A stretch of 64,000 nt of DNA. Origin: an uncultured cyanobacterium. GTDB taxonomy: Bacteria > Cyanobacteriota > Cyanobacteriia > Cyanobacteriales > Nostocaceae. The stretch spans positions 62,001 through 126,000 of the forward strand of contig CAINGU010000088.1 in the NCBI GenBank assembly GCA_903848645.1, in the 5' to 3' direction. The translations under genes and the position numbers were made by a program. This document shows, piece after piece, positions 27,693 through 36,706 of this stretch (position 1 is its first letter; each line of letters begins with the position of its first letter). The notes under the pieces were generated by a model, which worked only from the letters and a program-made list of their open reading frames with translations, was not told the origin of the DNA and made no database searches.

Positions 27693-28352
27693 ATGCCAAT
27701 AATTAATCTGGCTGATATTCAACAAATTAATAAAACTCAGCAACAACTTTTATTTCCCCAACAAAACCATCATCTAAATCACTCTGCTGTTGATTCTATT
27801 ATTGCCGATAACTTCCATTTGCTGATGAAACAATTATTTTTACAACTACCTGTAGAACCTTTATTAAATGCCCATCCTCAAATTGCTCAATGGGTTGCTC
27901 AAGTACAGGAACTTGCACCAGAAATCTTTCAATCTCGCAAAAAGTTATTAGTTGATAATGCCGTCATTGCCCCCCTAATGATTAATAACGATAATTACTT
28001 TGTTCAAGTCACCACAAATATAGCATTTAAACAAGGTATTCCCAGACTTTATGAATGGGCTGTGCGTCATCCTCAGTTAAGCTGGCAAGACCGAGTAAAG
28101 TTGTGGACTACGACTATTCAATACTCAGTTATTCCTAAGCAAATGCAGCTTGTGATTATAGCATTAGACCCTGTGAAACCACCCCAAAGATTAAATATAC
28201 GCTGGAACAAGAAGTATCATCGGCAGACTGAAAAATGGTTAATTAAACTCCTGAATCAACCTCAAGAAAATGATGCCCAATCAAATCAAATTAATCAGGA
28301 AATACCGTCATCAATGATAAATTTAGCCGATATTTCTGAAGTTAGCATTTAA
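27693..28352 (+). CDS. Unknown protein with repeated INLADI motif
   Basis: 219 aa. The motif INLADI appears at both ends (residues 4-9, IINLADIQQI, and near the C-terminus, MINLADISEV). QQLLF (27741-27755) near the N-terminus resembles a clamp-binding pentapeptide. The central part (LLVDNAVIAPLMINNDNYFVQVTTNIAF) looks like an alpha-beta domain. No family recognised. Confidence 0.5.
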   Translation: MPIINLADIQQINKTQQQLLFPQQNHHLNHSAVDSIIADNFHLLMKQLFLQLPVEPLLNAHPQIAQWVAQVQELAPEIFQSRKKLLVDNAVIAPLMINNDNYFVQVTTNIAFKQGIPRLYEWAVRHPQLSWQDRVKLWTTTIQYSVIPKQMQLVIIALDPVKPPQRLNIRWNKKYHRQTEKWLIKLLNQPQENDAQSNQINQEIPSSMINLADISEVSI

Positions 28353-28599
28353 CCCTCTTTTGTCACTTTTCCAAAATGGAAAGATGTAACCCTTATCAAA
28401 AAAGAGTTTTAATCTCGATTTCAACGTCATCTACTTCAACCTCTGCACAACCTTATTCATAAAATTTCTTGCGCTTCACATCCACCAAAAACTGTTTTTT
28501 TAATATCTTCAATCTCACAATCTCCAACTTGCCAGTAATCGTCCCGTCATTTTTGATATAGATTATCCTAGATACTTAAAAACGATTTCAGTTAGACTT

Positions 28600-29697
28600 A
28601 TGGATAACACGCTGCAATTATTAACCCCTATACAACTCGGTACTTACACCTTACCGAATCGTCTGGTGATGGCTCCTTTAACCCGCTGTCGTGCTGCGGC
28701 TGGCAACGTTCCCTACGAACTTCATGCCACCTACTATGCACAACGAGCAACCGCTGGACTGATTATTTCCGAAGCAACCCAAGTCTGTCCCCAAGGACAA
28801 GGTTATCCCGCTACCCCCGGCATCCATTCCGCTGAACAGATTGCTGGCTGGAAAAAAGTTACCCAAGCGGTTCACGACAAAGGTGGGCGCATTTTTCTGC
28901 AACTCTGGCACGTTGGGCGCATTTCCCATCCTGATTTTCAGCCAAATGGTGAATTACCCGTTGCCCCTAGCGCGATCGCCCCAACAGGAGAAGTCGGAAC
29001 CTATGAAGGCATGAAACCCTACGTCGCGCCCCGCGCCCTTGAACTCGAAGAAATCCCCAGCGTGATTGACCAATATCGTCAAGGTGCGAAAAATGCCCTC
29101 GAAGCAGGCTTTGACGGCGTTGAAGTACATGGCGCAAATGGTTATCTAATTGATCAATTTTTGCAAGACTGCACCAACCACCGCACCGATGCCTATGGCG
29201 GCTCAGTAGAAAATCGGTCGCGCTTTTTGATGGAAGTTCTGGAAGCCGTAACCGAAGTCTGGGGTGGCAATCGCGTTGGTTTGCGATTATCTCCTTCCGG
29301 CAGTTTTAACGATATGGGCGACTCAGACCCCAGGACCCTCTTCAGCTATGTCGTGCAGGAACTCAACAAATTTAACTTAGCCTACCTGCACCTCATCGAA
29401 CCCCGTCTTAATGCAAGCCAAGATACCCTAGAACATCTCAGTAGCGACCTCACCGCTGGTTTTTTCCGTCCCCTGTTTAACAGCAAAATTATTGCCGCTG
29501 GCGGATTAAACCGTGAAATTGGCGAACAAATCATCTCCAAGGGCGAAGCTGATCTAATTGCCTATGGTCGCATCTATATTTCCAATCCTGACCTGGTGAA
29601 ACGTTTTGCCCTGAATGCGTCGTTAAATCCCTACGATCGCAGTACCTTTTACGGCGGCACAGAACAGGGCTACACTGACTATCCCTTTTTAGCATAA
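28600..29697 (+). CDS. Old-yellow-enzyme family FMN ene-reductase
   Basis: 365 aa, full length. NRLVMAPLTRCRA (FMN/phosphate region), LQLWHVGRISHP, the catalytic HGANGYLIDQFL (His/Asn pair), RTDAYGGSVENRSRF and the C-terminal IAAGG...ADLIAYGR phosphate-binding loop. Reduces activated alkenes (enones, nitro-esters) with NAD(P)H. GC content and codon use are visibly higher than in neighbouring genes, suggesting a separate origin. No regulator adjacent. Confidence 0.92.
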   Translation: MDNTLQLLTPIQLGTYTLPNRLVMAPLTRCRAAAGNVPYELHATYYAQRATAGLIISEATQVCPQGQGYPATPGIHSAEQIAGWKKVTQAVHDKGGRIFLQLWHVGRISHPDFQPNGELPVAPSAIAPTGEVGTYEGMKPYVAPRALELEEIPSVIDQYRQGAKNALEAGFDGVEVHGANGYLIDQFLQDCTNHRTDAYGGSVENRSRFLMEVLEAVTEVWGGNRVGLRLSPSGSFNDMGDSDPRTLFSYVVQELNKFNLAYLHLIEPRLNASQDTLEHLSSDLTAGFFRPLFNSKIIAAGGLNREIGEQIISKGEADLIAYGRIYISNPDLVKRFALNASLNPYDRSTFYGGTEQGYTDYPFLA

Positions 29698-29739
29698 GCG
29701 TAAAGTTATGATCTCGGAGTGCCGATTTTAAGAGTTGCT

Positions 29740-29871
29740 CTAAGTAGGTGAACAAAATAAAAACGAGGGGTATTGCGTTTTGTGAAATGCCCCAAACTCA
29801 ACCAGAATCTCGTATTAAGACAACTTTACATACCGTTACATGAGTTTGTTTTTTTTGGTTCACCTACTTAG
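29740..29871. mobile_element. MITE-like element, 132 bp
   Basis: Ends are perfect 14-bp inverted repeats CTAAGTAGGTGAAC / GTTCACCTACTTAG, extending imperfectly through A/T tracts. No coding capacity. Possible 2-bp CT duplication at the borders. The remaining DNA to 30033 includes a GCGATTGC...GCAATCGC imperfect palindrome (about 29925-29960), an interspersed repeat type of heterocystous cyanobacteria. Confidence 0.6.
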
Positions 29872-30033
29872 CTTGGCGATTGGCACTCCCCAAAACTGCC
29901 TAGAAATATTTTTTGTGATGCGTAGCGATTGCCTCTGGCACTGCGCTCCGCGCAATCGCAGCCTGCAATTGGTCGGCGCTGGTGATAACTGCATAAACAA
30001 TTCTAAAAAACGTGTTAGCTAACTGGCATGAAA

Positions 30034-30672
30034 TTAGACAATATACTCCCTCAACTCGTTATGCAGTCTTTCAAGAGCAATTTCTAGGTATTTCGAGTGC
30101 ATCCAACCAACGTATCCTCCATAGACACATTTTTCTGAATAATCAGTAATAAAAACATGATCAACGCCTAACTGATTTTTCCAGGTGTGAACGGCTAGGC
30201 CATTTTTGAAAAGGATATGAGGATGAGACTTGGAAAAATCTGTTTTGTCTGCATCAGTTATGCCCTGTACTCTTTGTAGTTGATTGATAAGCTGCATAAC
30301 TGTAGGTTTACTTGCATTCTTGGCGACGTTTACCTCTATGGATGCAATGATGTTTTCCTTTCCCCCTATGATGTACGAACCGCGTTTTGAATAGGAACCA
30401 GCGATCGCGCCATCTACATAAATCTCGAATCGTCCCAGCCACTCATACTTGCCACTCAGCAACCTTAAGGGATCATCCTTAATAGAGTCTGTGCTAACAA
30501 TAAGTGTGATGATATTAATACCCTCACAAAGGGATGGTGTGATATCAATGCTTGCGCCTGCTTTAAGCGCAAAATGCCGATCATTTACATTGATATGTCC
30601 TGTATCACGTACCTCAATTAAACGTACTTGTACAAGACTTATATCGCTTATCGAGATAGTGTTGTTTGGCAT
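30034..30672 (-). CDS. Unknown protein, 212 aa
   Basis: No recognised domain. N-terminal half looks beta-rich (VRLIEVRDTGHINVNDRHF, LGRFEIYVDGAIAG), C-terminal half alpha-beta (ILFKNGLAVHTWKNQLGVDH). No signal or membrane segment. Repeats upstream (30700-30775) may be its control region. Confidence 0.5.
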   Translation of the reverse strand: MPNNTISISDISLVQVRLIEVRDTGHINVNDRHFALKAGASIDITPSLCEGINIITLIVSTDSIKDDPLRLLSGKYEWLGRFEIYVDGAIAGSYSKRGSYIIGGKENIIASIEVNVAKNASKPTVMQLINQLQRVQGITDADKTDFSKSHPHILFKNGLAVHTWKNQLGVDHVFITDYSEKCVYGGYVGWMHSKYLEIALERLHNELREYIV

Positions 30673-31024
30673 TACACAAGGATTATGGGCATTTTTAGCA
30701 TAATATCTAGAATTTTTCTGGATATAGTCAATATCTAAGTATTATACAGAAATTTTCTGGATATTATCCAAAAGAGCAAGATAGCAAACTGCACTGGATT
30801 CATAACTATGTGGGGCGATTATGTCGAGTCTAGCGGGTGCAATCCTCACGTTCTGTATGGACAACGCCTTGATAGATTACCTACCAACACTCATAGACCA
30901 GCGCCTATCCATAGGTGTTTTGCAGGACAGATTCAAGGTTGAAAATGAAGGTGTTGCACCTGAACCTGAGCAATAGTTTCAAAATCACGACCATTCTCAA
31001 AGCAAACGGTTAGGTCGAGGAGTG
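30673..31024. other. Intergenic region with repeats and a possible 51-codon ORF
   Basis: Two direct copies of TTTTCTGGATAT (about 30714 and 30752) within AT-rich imperfect palindromes, upstream of the minus-strand 212-aa gene, look like operator repeats. A plus-strand ORF, ATG 30821 to TAG 30976 (51 aa, MSSLAGAILTFCMDNALIDY...), has no clear ribosome site; I rate it doubtful. Confidence 0.3.
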
Positions 31025-32899
31025 TCAACCTTGCAATCCCGGCGTTTGATACACTCGTGTTGTAAAATTCTCTAAAACATCAGTTTCTTGATGATTACCA
31101 GACCCCTGTTCCTCCTGTTCCTGGACTGTGGCCACATCTTCCTCTGGTAATGGCAACATCCTTCCTGCTTCCTCAATGCGGTCATACAATGCCTGGGTCA
31201 ACATTTTAAGATCAGGAATTGTTACCTGACTTTCTAAAGCCAATCTAACTTGTGTGTCCCAAAGACCTTCACTTTCCTTAGCTCGGTTTTCATCGGTTTT
31301 CGACACCGGAATAATTAAAGGATAGGGAATAGAAGCTTGTCCCCCGGAACTGTAACCGGGACTGGTAATTACACATTTACCTTGGGGAAACTTAAGGATT
31401 TCATCTGCACTAATTACAGGCATTTTTTGTAAATTCTCACTCCAGCTAATTGAACGGCTCATTTGTCCACCAAGAGTTCGCCCTGTAGTCCGATTTTTAA
31501 TCAACACTTCCTTTTCACCGTAACGCTTTGAGTAATCTTCCGCCGTTTTGTAATTACCCGGATTGAATAACACATGGGTACTGCAAGCTGATGCGATCGC
31601 ACTCCCCATTTTATCGCCATAAATATCGTAAAGCTGCTCTAAACTTTGAATACCCAAGATAAAACAAGCCCCATTAGAACGATATTCATTAATCCACTGT
31701 GGTAGTCTATCCAGCTTAATTGATGGTAATTCATCCAAAGAAATAATTAACGGGTCTTTACGGGGACGACTCAAATTACCGACAATCATTAAGTGCATTG
31801 CTGCTGCCAGTAAAGGACCAACCACACTACGACGTTCATCGTCTAGTTTGAACACCACCATTTCTCTACCTGATAGCTGAGTAGGAATATCCGATTGACC
31901 GATGAATGCCCGTAACAAATCAGCTTGAATAAAAGATGAGAAAGTCCCTGCCGCTGTCGTCAAAATCCCGGAAATAGTCTTTTCTGCGTCCTTAGCACTC
32001 AAAAATTGGATAAATGAAGTGGCAACCCATTCATCCAACCGTTTGGACTGGACCGCATGATCAAGACGTTGTACCAATTTTGGCAACCGCAACACTGCAT
32101 ACAGCATTGCCATATCTGGGTAAGGTGAACCCTTGACTAACTGTAATAATGCTTTTGCTAACAAATCCCCAGCTTTAGCAAAGAATTCGTCACTTTTACC
32201 CCCACTAGCAGCATTGCGGTTAATCACTTGACCAATTTCCCCAGCCATGACCCCATCCCGTGCATCACGCATAAAATCAAGGGGATTGATGACACCGCTA
32301 AAAGCTTCACCGGGGGCAAATACTCGCACTTTGTAGCCATAACGTGCTGCTAGAGGGGCGTGCAGTCGCATTTGGTCGCCTTTTTTGTCGTAGAGTAAAA
32401 TTGGAAACCCTTGCTGCATGGCACTTTCTAGCATCCTGTCAATGGTCGAGTAAGTTTTCCCAGAACCAGGCGCACCTATTACCAGTGTTCCCCGTTCGGC
32501 ATGAGGAAACCAAACTGTAGGTGCAGCACCCAGCATGGTTTGCAGGTTAGCCATTAACCCCCGCCACTTCCCTTTTGTCCAGTAACGGGGTGTACCAGAC
32601 CACAAGGTAACTTTATTGTGTTTGTGTTCTTTGATTTGTTTAAATGCGAGGTTAGTGGCTGCTAGTTTTTCGCTGACACCGCAGACTTTACCAGTGGTGA
32701 TTTTGCCTTTACCCGTACCACTGATTTGCAGTAGTATTAAAACTACCAGCAGTCCAGCCATCATTGTCCAACCTTGGGGGTTGTTGTACTGTTGAAAGAA
32801 TTTACCGAAGTCAATACTGGCTAGTGTTGGTTGGTAAGATGGTACTTCAAATAATGTCGAGTTAGCAGTGTTTGCTAGATTTTTCTGGTAAAGGTTCAT
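31025..32899 (-). CDS. traD: TraD/TraG (VirD4-like) conjugative coupling ATPase
   Basis: 624 aa. One N-terminal membrane helix (MMAGLLVVLILLQI), Walker A VIGAPGSGKTYST, YDKKGDQMRLHA, Walker B LIISLDELPSIK and FILGIQSLEQLYDIYGD are diagnostic of type IV secretion coupling proteins that deliver the relaxosome to the transfer channel. Two transmembrane helices would be more usual. No relaxase is visible in the window, so the rest of the transfer region is probably elsewhere. Confidence 0.88.
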   Translation of the reverse strand: MNLYQKNLANTANSTLFEVPSYQPTLASIDFGKFFQQYNNPQGWTMMAGLLVVLILLQISGTGKGKITTGKVCGVSEKLAATNLAFKQIKEHKHNKVTLWSGTPRYWTKGKWRGLMANLQTMLGAAPTVWFPHAERGTLVIGAPGSGKTYSTIDRMLESAMQQGFPILLYDKKGDQMRLHAPLAARYGYKVRVFAPGEAFSGVINPLDFMRDARDGVMAGEIGQVINRNAASGGKSDEFFAKAGDLLAKALLQLVKGSPYPDMAMLYAVLRLPKLVQRLDHAVQSKRLDEWVATSFIQFLSAKDAEKTISGILTTAAGTFSSFIQADLLRAFIGQSDIPTQLSGREMVVFKLDDERRSVVGPLLAAAMHLMIVGNLSRPRKDPLIISLDELPSIKLDRLPQWINEYRSNGACFILGIQSLEQLYDIYGDKMGSAIASACSTHVLFNPGNYKTAEDYSKRYGEKEVLIKNRTTGRTLGGQMSRSISWSENLQKMPVISADEILKFPQGKCVITSPGYSSGGQASIPYPLIIPVSKTDENRAKESEGLWDTQVRLALESQVTIPDLKMLTQALYDRIEEAGRMLPLPEEDVATVQEQEEQGSGNHQETDVLENFTTRVYQTPGLQG

Positions 32900-33075
32900 A
32901 GTAGTTTAGTATGGGTTTACCAGCAATTTTAGTTACCAAGTCAAAGTTAGGGAATTGACCTTATGGATATTTTTTACTAACTCCAATAAAAGCTCCACAT
33001 CTCACCCTAACCCTTTAACTTTGACGAAGGTATTGTATTAAAATAAGTTATTGGTCAAACGCAGGAGGTATTAGT

Positions 33076-33315
33076 ATGAATGAAAGGAAAACAGTTGCGC
33101 CAAAATCTATGAATATAAAATTGGTAACTACTCTTATCCAAGTTATTCGCTCTCTTTCTCAAGAAGAACGGAAAATTTTAGAACAAGAGCTATTTTTTGA
33201 TGATTCTGAACCTTCAAATCAAGAAATAATAAAACTTGCTGAAATGGGAAGTGCGTTTAATTTTCTGCACGACGAACCAGATATTTATACTTTAGAAGAC
33301 GGAGAACCTATCTGA
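33076..33315 (+). CDS. Antitoxin of a MazF/PemK-type pair
   Basis: 79 aa, good GGAGG ribosome site. Stop overlaps the toxin start by one base (TGATG). Acidic C-terminus (DEPDIYTLEDGEP) as in toxin-neutralising tails; the N-terminal IRSLSQEERKILEQEL is a common motif of cyanobacterial antitoxins. Assignment mainly by position. Confidence 0.7.
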   Translation: MNERKTVAPKSMNIKLVTTLIQVIRSLSQEERKILEQELFFDDSEPSNQEIIKLAEMGSAFNFLHDEPDIYTLEDGEPI

Positions 33316-33662
33316 TGTCTATTAAAAAAGGAGATGTGATTTTAGCACCCTTCCCGTTTACTGATTTGAGTCAAACTAAATTACGTCCGGCCGTGATACT
33401 ATGGGTTAGTTCTACAGGTGGTAATAATACTATTATTTGCTTTATTTCTTCTCAGAATTTAACAAATTTGCAGCCAGAAGAATTTTTGATTAGTGATTCA
33501 GATTCAGAGTTTATCAACACTGGTTTAAAGATTAGTTCTAAAGTGATTGTATCTCGACTTGTTACCATAGACAGAAATTTAATTACCCGCCGTATCGGTA
33601 ATTTAGGAATCAATCAACTGCAAGAGTTAAACACTCGCTTAATTCAAACTTTTCAAATATAA
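33315..33662 (+). CDS. MazF/PemK-family mRNA interferase toxin
   Basis: 115 aa. KKGDVILAPFPFTDLSQTKLRPAVIL is the classic PemK/MazF N-terminus; KVIVSRLVTIDRNLI...IGNL and the C-terminal helix complete the fold. A ribonuclease that cuts at specific short sequences. With its antitoxin it would stabilise the plasmid. Confidence 0.88.
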   Translation: MSIKKGDVILAPFPFTDLSQTKLRPAVILWVSSTGGNNTIICFISSQNLTNLQPEEFLISDSDSEFINTGLKISSKVIVSRLVTIDRNLITRRIGNLGINQLQELNTRLIQTFQI

Positions 33663-33760
33663 CAACATGATTAAATTAGTAATTACTTTTCGTACCTAAT
33701 TTGACAATTTGGAATCATTTTCTAAACACTATAACAAAATATGAGTATCTAGCAGAAAAC

Positions 33761-34069
33761 TCATTCTTCTTCTCCATAAAAAGCAGCAATCACTTCTTCT
33801 GAAGTGTCATCAAAATCATCAGAAATCTTAACTTGTCCTTGCCAAAAACCTGTAACCCTTGGTTTTAAAGTACCTTCATTACTCATCACTATCGAACTAT
33901 GATTTAAACCCGCTTTTTCAATTATAGGTTCTGCTTGAGACAGAGGCAAAACTTTTGCCCAGGGAACTCCCTGACGAGTTAGCGTAATTTCCACATGATT
34001 TTGGATATCTGATAATAAATCAAGTAAATTATCAGATAAATAATCAAGATCGAAAGTTTTTTCTGACAT
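33761..34069 (-). CDS. Phd/YefM-like antitoxin, apparently orphan
   Basis: 102 aa. N-terminal half EITLTRQGVPWAKVLPLSQ resembles the Phd/YefM fold (short beta hairpin for DNA binding), C-terminal FWQGQVKISDDFDDTSEEV is like the toxin-binding tails of cyanobacterial antitoxins. No toxin ORF follows within 90 bp, so it is solitary or works in trans. Confidence 0.55.
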   Translation of the reverse strand: MSEKTFDLDYLSDNLLDLLSDIQNHVEITLTRQGVPWAKVLPLSQAEPIIEKAGLNHSSIVMSNEGTLKPRVTGFWQGQVKISDDFDDTSEEVIAAFYGEEE

Positions 34070-34262
34070 TGTTATTTAAGTAATTGTGCGAAATTAATTT
34101 CCTATTATTTTATCTCCGCTCAATGTAGTATAAGTCTATAATAATTAAACTTAGGATAAGTTTACAGTTCTCTACATTAAAACCGCTACATTCAGGCAAA
34201 GTTACTAACTAAATTTAGAGGCTAACGCCTCAGACTTTGGACAATCATATTTATGCAGTCCA

Positions 34263-35360
34263 ATGGTTAAATCAAAAGTTACAAACAACTCTAAACACCC
34301 CCATCAATCCCCTCCCAAAACTGCTGCTACTAAACCTAAAACTACCAAAACCAGAGCAACTGAAATTGATGATGATGACTTTGAAGGAGAAGAATTTGAA
34401 ATAGACCCAGAACTCTTGAATGATAACTATAACCAAGTCCGTAAACCGCTTCTTCCCTATGGTATCGTCGTTAATGATAAACCTGCTGGACTATTAATTC
34501 CAGAAGACCAGTTAGAAAAAGCTGGTTGGCTGGAAATGCCTGAAGAAGACGACTTAACTACTGTCACATTAACTGAAGATGTTACCGGACTATTAATTAC
34601 TGAAGGTCGGTTACTGGTTTTAGGTTTTGCACCAGAATATATCCGCTATAAATCAGATGTTGAAGATGTCGGTGGTTCGTTATTTGGACTTTATGATGAT
34701 TATAAACAAAGTCTTGATAAAAGAACAATGGATGTCTGTTCAGAACACGCAATTATATTTCTGGATGACAAAAACAAACCATTACATACTACTCCTGTTG
34801 TCGTCCGCTTTAAAAATGTGGCTCTTTGGAGTTTTAAATCAGTCCGTGAGGAGTTTTACCGTTCTTTAGAGAAAACCTTTGCTGATTATTTCCAAGTACC
34901 ATTTAGTGGTAAAAGTGATAAATGGCGAAGTTTAGGGGTGCTGGAAGTTGAGTTTAGAGCAATTAAAGAAGGTGAAGGTAAGAATAAACACAACTGTTGC
35001 AAAACTGTAGCCTATACTAAACCCACAGTTGAGAACTTTCCCCAACTGTATTTAGGTAAACCCGCAGCTAAAGCTTTAATTTGGCAACAACATGATGCTA
35101 TCGCTGGTTTCAATGAACCACAATCTCTACCTGCTTTACCAGGAGAATCGGTATCTGTAGAGGTGGAAGTTTTACCACCAAACAAAAATAAGAACAAGAG
35201 TAAAACTCAAGCTGTCCGTAAATCCAAACCAACAACTAAACCACCTCGAAAAATTCAAATAATTGAAGATGACGATGATGAAAATGACGATTTAGACCCT
35301 GATTTAGACGATGATGATTTTGAATTTGAAGATGACGATGAACAAGATGATGACGAATAG
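34263..35360 (+). CDS. DUF5895-like protein with highly acidic tail
   Basis: 365 aa. Basic, Pro/Lys/Thr-rich N-terminus, an acidic patch, a central conserved region (PYGIVVNDKPAGLLIPE ... ALWSFKSVREEFYRSLEKTF) and a basic linker ending in a tail with about 30 Asp/Glu. Resembles the cyanobacterial plasmid family DUF5895. The layout (core plus acidic tail) recalls single-strand DNA-binding proteins such as T7 gp2.5, but no OB-fold motif is obvious; that is only a guess. Confidence 0.6.
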   Translation: MVKSKVTNNSKHPHQSPPKTAATKPKTTKTRATEIDDDDFEGEEFEIDPELLNDNYNQVRKPLLPYGIVVNDKPAGLLIPEDQLEKAGWLEMPEEDDLTTVTLTEDVTGLLITEGRLLVLGFAPEYIRYKSDVEDVGGSLFGLYDDYKQSLDKRTMDVCSEHAIIFLDDKNKPLHTTPVVVRFKNVALWSFKSVREEFYRSLEKTFADYFQVPFSGKSDKWRSLGVLEVEFRAIKEGEGKNKHNCCKTVAYTKPTVENFPQLYLGKPAAKALIWQQHDAIAGFNEPQSLPALPGESVSVEVEVLPPNKNKNKSKTQAVRKSKPTTKPPRKIQIIEDDDDENDDLDPDLDDDDFEFEDDDEQDDDE

Positions 35361-35397
35361 TTGAGTGCTATTAAATTACCTGGGTTGAACATAAAAT

Positions 35398-35422
35398 CTG
35401 CCGTAGTCAAAAACTATGGCAG
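35398..35422 (+). terminator. Terminator hairpin after the DUF5895-like gene
   Basis: CTGCCGTAGT, loop CAAAA, ACTATGGCAG; ten pairs with one G-U, 38 bp after the stop, followed by GTTTCT. Confidence 0.55.
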
Positions 35423-35533
35423 GTTTCTCACTGAAAAAGCTAGACATTATTTTCTTTACAGCCATTTTCACGTAAATAGACCATATCTTTAGTAGTCTTT
35501 GTTACTTGCTCGTCTTAATTTCTGTCTGGAATC

Positions 35534-35642
35534 CTAGTAGTCCATCAACATTAATTTTATGTGTCAACGAAATTTGAAAGTATTACTAACAAACGCTAAT
35601 AAAATTTGATGCCTCATAATTTCAAGCTTGACAGACTACTAG
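35534..35642. mobile_element. MITE-like element, 109 bp
   Basis: Inverted ends CTAGTAGTCCATCAA and (reverse complement) CTAGTAGTCTGTCAA, 13 of 15 matching; no coding capacity. Sits in the 498-bp non-coding gap 35361-35858, in which nothing else is recognised apart from the terminator and the antitoxin promoter region. Confidence 0.45.
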
Positions 35643-35858
35643 TAGCATGATTGTATTTTACAGTCAAATACCAGCATCGTCACAAGATTTGATGACTTTG
35701 GCTGTGAGCATAAGTAATTGGTAGTAATTGTTAGCTGTTCAGCTACGGTTAATTAAACCTAACGGGAGCATTAGCCATAAATCATGATGCAGACAATTAA
35801 TATCATATATAATTAAATAAATCCTATTAATCCTGATGAAAGGAAAAAAGATACAATT

Positions 35859-36206
35859 ATGCAAATCACTATCGAAATTCCTGAAGATATTGGCAACCAA
35901 CTACAACAGAACTGGCAAGACTTACCGCAAAAAATCTTAGAAACTTTAGCAATAGAAGCTTATCGAAGTGGTATCATGACTTCTGGACAAATTCAACAGT
36001 TACTACAATTTGATTCACTTTCAAAAACTCAAGTGTTTTTAAACCAATCTCAGGTTTCTCTAGATTATACCCAAGAAAATCTAGGACAAGCTAAACAAAC
36101 AAAGATGTTAGCTGATAATGTTAAGGAACTCCAGCAAATCTGTATTGAAGAAGATTATTCCTTAGAAATTCCCTCTCGTCAAGACCGTCCTAATTTGTTT
36201 TTTTAA
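35859..36206 (+). CDS. UPF0175-type antitoxin
   Basis: 115 aa. LPQKILETLAIEAYRSGIM and SGQIQQLLQFDSLSKTQVFL match the UPF0175 helix-turn-helix family often paired with PIN toxins. The C-terminal half (coiled, LADNVKELQQICIEEDY) would bind the toxin. 8 bp before the VapC gene. Confidence 0.75.
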   Translation: MQITIEIPEDIGNQLQQNWQDLPQKILETLAIEAYRSGIMTSGQIQQLLQFDSLSKTQVFLNQSQVSLDYTQENLGQAKQTKMLADNVKELQQICIEEDYSLEIPSRQDRPNLFF

Positions 36207-36214
36207 TACCTGCA

Positions 36215-36610
36215 ATGACCTTTTTATGTGATACTAATATCATTAGCGAATTAGTGCGACCTCAGCCTAATCCTGGTGTTTTAACATGGATAAATAATTT
36301 GTCTTCGATAAATATCAGTGTAATTACTTTGGAAGAAATACATTATGGTTTAAAATCAAAACCTAATCTAAGAATTCAAAATTGGTTTGATAACTTTATT
36401 AAAAATGATTGCCAAATCTTACCTATTACGACTGAGATTGCTAAACTTTGTGGTGAATTACGAGGTCAACAAAGGTTAAGCGGTAAAACAGTTACTCAAG
36501 CTGATATGATGATTGCTGCTACAGCCCAGATATATCAATTAACTTTAGTCACGCGCAATATTCGTGATTTTGATAGTTGTGCTATCCCCCTTCTTAACCC
36601 TTTCACTTAA
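36215..36610 (+). CDS. vapC: VapC-type PIN-domain toxin
   Basis: 131 aa. PIN acidic residues: D in LCDTNIISELV, E in ITLEEIHYGL, D in TQADMMIAATA and the TRNIRDFD end. VapC toxins are ribonucleases that typically cut tRNA anticodon loops or the 23S sarcin-ricin loop, which is of interest given the RNA mimics at 53-57 kb. Paired with the UPF0175-type antitoxin. Confidence 0.87.
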   Translation: MTFLCDTNIISELVRPQPNPGVLTWINNLSSINISVITLEEIHYGLKSKPNLRIQNWFDNFIKNDCQILPITTEIAKLCGELRGQQRLSGKTVTQADMMIAATAQIYQLTLVTRNIRDFDSCAIPLLNPFT

Positions 36611-36706
36611 TCCCAAAGATTTTTATAATTTGGGATTTTCTTAAAATGTAGTTTAATGATACTACGAGTGAAGTGCAGAATGTGGGTTATTGACTAATAA
36701 AAACTG

